Positions 60,091-64,000 of a stretch of DNA of 64,000 nt are shown here, one piece after another. Source of the stretch: Warburgia ugandensis (lineage: Eukaryota > Streptophyta > Magnoliopsida > Canellales > Canellaceae); contig CP141134.1 in assembly GCA_035236585.1 (NCBI GenBank), positions 20,328,414 to 20,392,413 of the forward strand. The letters are read 5' to 3'. The position numbers and the translations under genes are program-made. The notes beneath the pieces are model-generated. The model was given only the letters and a program-made list of their open reading frames with translations, searched no databases and was not told where the DNA came from. The number at the start of each line of letters is the position of its first letter. The stretch's first letter is position 1.

Positions 60091-61192
60091 GTCTGTTCAA
60101 TCCTGTTAATCTGCATGTTGGTCTTGTTATATTTATTCTTATCCTGATATATGCATATACTCATTACACTATATTTCTCTTGTTTTACTGAGACTTATAT
60201 ATTTGTTGCTAACTTTTATTCATGTCTCATATACTTCTGGACTTTTCTGTAGTTGCAAAAATTTTCATCTAATTAAAGCGCTACTCACACTTTGGAATGT
60301 TGCAATTCGACTTAATACTAAATTTTCTGGATACTGGGGAAAGTGGAGATAGTTCTGGAAGTTTGTCAAAATACAAAGAATAGATCATATGATGGGACCT
60401 TGGGCAGTATCTTGACAGATTGCTTCATTTATTAGTTGTAAAAAGATTTGAGTGATCTATTTTCTGGTTTGCTTGAGGAAACTGCTTTAAAACCATTTTA
60501 AATGCTACTGCAGACAATGAGACGTAATCCTGATAATGAGTAAGTAAGAACAACTACCTGCAGTCCCATTGCCTTCCACAGCATAATACCTTCCAGATTG
60601 TCTTACTTATTCATTTAACTGGTCGTATGTATTTTCTTTCTGTTTCTATTTTCTTCTTTAGTCCTATGATGAACAAACAAGTCTTGGAGAGATAATTCAG
60701 TACGTTCATGAAGCAAGGTAATCTTGTAGTTATTCCAGGAGGGCTGCAAATTTTCTATAATTGCTGTTACTTGAAACTATTTCTCAAGAGTAATACCCTT
60801 TTTAACAAGCTCGTCCACAATCAAGTTAGGTTTACTGATTTATCATCTGTCATCACAAACTGTAGGTCCATAGCTATTTACCAACTAAGTGTTTGTTGGA
60901 ACTAATTGCTTCAATAGAAATTTGCTTTTCAACAGTTCTCCATAATTCTTTCGCACTTCTAACACCACAGTAATATCGTACTGTTTGTTACTTGTGGTGT
61001 TCAATATATGGTTTCTACAAAAAAAATAATCTTTTTCTCTTTTTCCTTTTTTCAAAAGATCTCGTGGGTTCTAGCACATCATCATTGATAGGAGGTTCCT
61101 ATGACACATAGGTTATTTTTAAGTATAAAGATAAAATAGAAGTTTCTGTTGCCATCTCTTGAAATTGGTTCCATCAAACTTTTTAGGTTTGG
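60091..61192 (+). other. Start of intron 9 of SIA1-like gene
   Basis: The donor GTCTGT at 60091 splits the Trp codon of the conserved GYTEW motif. No sequence encoding the expected continuation (the family motif starting TRYFS) was found here. Exon-like scraps near 60515 and 60665 do not encode any part of the family. Confidence 0.6.
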
Positions 61193-62676
61193 TGTTGATT
61201 TATTTTACCGCAAGTGCATGGGTTATTGTAGTATAGCTAATACAAGTACGAGTCGATCCCACGGGGACTTGACTTAAAAAGATGGAGTTTTAATAAAAAT
61301 TAATTATTTAAAAATCTAAAGAAATGACAATAATTAACTAAAAATGAATTATAAACTAAAATATAATTAACTATTGAAAATTACAAAAATCCAAATTCAT
61401 AAAGACAGAAAATTAACTAAAAGAAACATAAAATCTACTTCCCTAGCTTAATTTTGTCAAATTCTTCAAATATGATATGAGAAAGTTCAATTAGTCTTCA
61501 TCAATCTCCTTGTAGTGCATCTGATTGAATATCTAATGGTTGGATTGATTAGATTCCCAAAATTCTAGAAGATCTGGGCTTAAGAATGATTTTGGATTTG
61601 GATGGCTTAGATATGATTTCTGGTTTTCAGATTAAAGATCAGGAGTGTTGAATAAGCTAGGAAGTGTCCTAAGAATAAGCCCTGAAAATTAATTGAAATT
61701 CTAGGGTGAAAAAGATCAGAATTTAAGAATTCTTGTTTATTCAAGCTAGACCATTGATTTGGTTAAGCTTGAATAAGACAGGTCTGGGTAACTTTGTTCT
61801 TGGATTATTGTAAGAATAAGGAAAAACTCAAATAACGAAATCTGGACAAAAGTAAAACTGGGATAAAAACAGAAACAGGATTTAATTGGAATTTTGACTT
61901 TTCTACCCAGGACAATTTTGGAATTTTGCTGGATTTCTGGTTTTAGACGAAAACCGGAGGAGAATGAAGACGACGGAGGGGGAAAGCCGGAGATGGAGGA
62001 GAAGAGGATGGATTGATTAGATTCCTAAAAGTCTAGAAGATCTGGGCTTAAGAATGATTTTGGATTTGGATGGCTTATATCTAATTTCTGGTTTTCAGAT
62101 TAAAGATCAGAGAAGAGGGAGAGATCACCAGCCTCCTGGCCTTGTCAAAACTTCCTGTTCTTCAAATTCCTTTTGTTTTTATAGACCTTCCAAAGGAGTT
62201 TGACTTTGATTCAAACTCTTCTTCTTCCTTATCCATCTAAGTTTCTTGATGATATTCAAATTCCTCTTTTTCCAAGAAGCTTGGGGGAGAAGTTTTGTGT
62301 TATATATGGCGATCCTTCTAGTATCCGAATTTGATAATAACTTCCTATTTGTGAAAGAAAAAAGAGAGGAAAGGTAGGTTATTGAATATCACTCCTCCAT
62401 CCTCATCCTAATTTGATCCATCTGATTTGATCTGGATCATCCAATCTGATCTGATTGGTTTGCAATGCACTAGACCAAATTAAAATCATCTAAACCGCTC
62501 ATTCTCTTCTGATTAGCTCTGATGATCATCTGATTGTTAAATTTTGCAATTCAACGATTGAATGGTCAATTAGAGCTAAAATGCAAAATCAAGCTAAAAA
62601 TTGCAAATTTGTTCGATTAGATGCTTTAATTGAATACTAAATTAGGGGTATTTTGACCAAAATTGAACACTTAACA
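61193..62676 (-). mobile_element. Solo LTR (1484 bp) of an Athila-type element, antisense in intron 9
   Basis: Plus-strand ends are TGTTGATT and ACTTAACA; read on the minus strand it starts TGTTAAGTGTTC and ends AAATCAACA, the pattern of the Athila LTRs at 17325 and 28740. A perfect 5-bp duplication, TTTGG, flanks it (61188-61192, 62677-62681). The conserved U5 block is at 61208-61271 on the minus strand. It lies inside the gene in the opposite direction. No internal region is left. Confidence 0.95.
61540..62110. repeat. Internal direct duplication within the solo LTR (about 95 bp)
   Basis: 61543-61631 and about 62011-62104 share TGGATTGATTAGATTCC, AGAAGATCTGGGCTTAAGAA, TGATTTTGGATTTGGATGGC and TTTCTGGTTTTCAGATTAAA. 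The copies differ at very few bases, so the duplication is recent compared with the LTR family. Confidence 0.9.
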
Positions 62677-64000
62677 TTTGGCATTCTTTGAATAATCATG
62701 CCAGGTTGTGATGATCAAGCAGTTGATAGAAAATCAACAATCATATGATGAATTTGAGAACTGCCTTTTTCCATAACTGATGTATAATGTAAGAATATCG
62801 ATTTCGTGTTAATCTATAACGATATAGGTTCTTGGAAAACAAATCCTAGTATAATCTGAAAAGATAAAAATTCAAAAGCGAATAAGATTGATCAGAAGCA
62901 GAAGAAGTATCATTTGAGGCATGCCAAATGCACTGTCCTTGAGATGAAATTGCCTCCCCAATCAGTGCAGCCAGGACTACCAGTGAACATCTCCCAGGAT
63001 ACAACAACCAGCTAGCTTGATCTGCACTTTCAGTCACCAAGTGCGAACTCTAATACATCATGCCTCCCAAAGATGAATGGCAGTGTAAACAGCAGTGGAA
63101 GAGCACAGAAAGCAGATGTTGTTATTGATACTTTTTCTGGGTTTCTTGAGCCTAATATATAGAGAAGAAAAGATCCAAAATGTCTCCTAAATGGTTTCTT
63201 AATGTTTAAGAGACAGTAAAATAAGAACTCTAAAGAAAAAAGACAGTCAATACTTTTACTGTGAACTAAAATCGCAAATTACTGATTAATTAATAATTAA
63301 TATACAAAATAAGAAATAAAAAACGAATCTAAGAGCCCAATTGCAAGCCTCAGCCAGAGCCTGGCCTGGCTCACACATGCTTATGGAAAAAGGATTTTCT
63401 CACAAACTCTTCTTTCTTCTCTAGATCCTACTCTTAAAAAACTCCAAATCTTTTGTAAGCTCAAGGAGACTCACAAGGTTTCTAATGTGGGACTAAAGTT
63501 TTAGCAACTTTGTTAGAGAAAAGATAAAACTCAAGTTCAAATTTTCCCTCCAAAATTTTTGAAACACATAATCTACAAAAGAACTATAGAGTCACGTATA
63601 TAAAACTATAGTCAGAGTGATGAAATTATCTTACATATCACTCTCTTTGCATGCCTTAGGTTTTTCCTAAGACCTTTAAGTATCTTCATCTGGCTCAGAT
63701 GTATTTTCACCTTTGCAAGAAAGGAAATTGCTGTGGTTGTTGGTTCCCTTTTCCTTCATTTGGTCTATATGGAGTGAAGAACATAGAAGAATTTTTGCAT
63801 GGAGATTTATGGATGATTTTCTTTGGCACTTCTTCTAGGCTTTTGTTTCTTGAGTAAATGTTTGGATATGCATATGAAAGGGGAATGCCATTGTCCATTG
63901 TAGGGTGGGGAAAACTATCCCCAAACATATGTGGAAGTATCCTCCTTTGAGTTCTTTCAAGCTGTTACATTGTTGATGGTTCATTTGGCAATCCAGGTCC
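62677..64000. other. Intron 9 continued or intergenic; nothing recognised
   Basis: AT-rich sequence after the solo LTR. Open frames are short and unlike known proteins, and no exon of the sialyltransferase-like gene is visible up to the window end. Confidence 0.5.

Noticed and set aside
60505-60720. Exon-like scraps near 60515 and 60665 as the last SIA1 exons
   Set aside because: Their translations do not contain any conserved residue of the family's C-terminal segment, and the phase does not fit.

Overview
This is nuclear DNA of a flowering plant, probably a eudicot with a repeat-rich genome. The evidence is AT-rich sequence, GT-AG introns, Athila-type and chromovirus-type Ty3/gypsy LTR retrotransposons, a Mutator-like element carrying plant gene fragments, a tRNA-derived SINE, and a plant sialyltransferase-like gene. 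No bacterial features are present. The species cannot be named from the sequence alone.

Left two thirds (1-43850): a pile of nested and rearranged LTR retrotransposons. 1-7252 is the 5' half of a minus-strand chromovirus (Tekay/Del-like) with its LTR at 4309-7252. 7253-9784 is the 3' tail of an Athila copy (C). It runs into 9785-12324, a 2.5-kb palindrome of two inverted LTR arms. A second degenerate Athila copy (D) follows with pol at 12325-15001, an LTR-derived patch at 15002-16889, its 3' spacer, and its 3' LTR at 17325-19468. From 19589 to about 43850 lies an older Athila (E) with rearranged 5' LTR material, decayed gag-pol and a 3' LTR. E was hit twice: by a 2755-bp solo LTR (22126-24880, target duplication GTAAC) in gag, and by a younger, nearly complete relative (Y, 28740-40485, target duplication CCACT) in integrase. 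Y has two near-identical 1.69-kb LTRs, a tRNA-Asp-type primer binding site and a gag-pol that stays in one frame for 1810 codons but carries five stop codons and a deletion in RNase H.

Middle (43976-45893): a 1918-bp Pack-MULE-like element with about 330-bp terminal inverted repeats and a perfect 9-bp target duplication (TTTCAAAAT). Inside are intronless pieces of two unrelated cellular genes, ribosomal protein L5 and the SWI/SNF subunit SWI3C. The SWI3C part has lost its SANT region by an in-frame junction.

Right third (about 45900-64000): the one cellular gene, a sialyltransferase-like (GT29) gene of the SIA1/MGP2 type on the plus strand. Nine coding exons (48261-60090) join cleanly into 315 codons plus two bases. 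The last part, about 65 residues, is not in the window. Its long introns hold LTR-like repeats, a tandem duplication, microsatellites, a SINE and, after exon 9, an antisense 1484-bp solo LTR with target duplication TTTGG. The Pack-MULE sits just upstream of what may be this gene's 5' untranslated exon.
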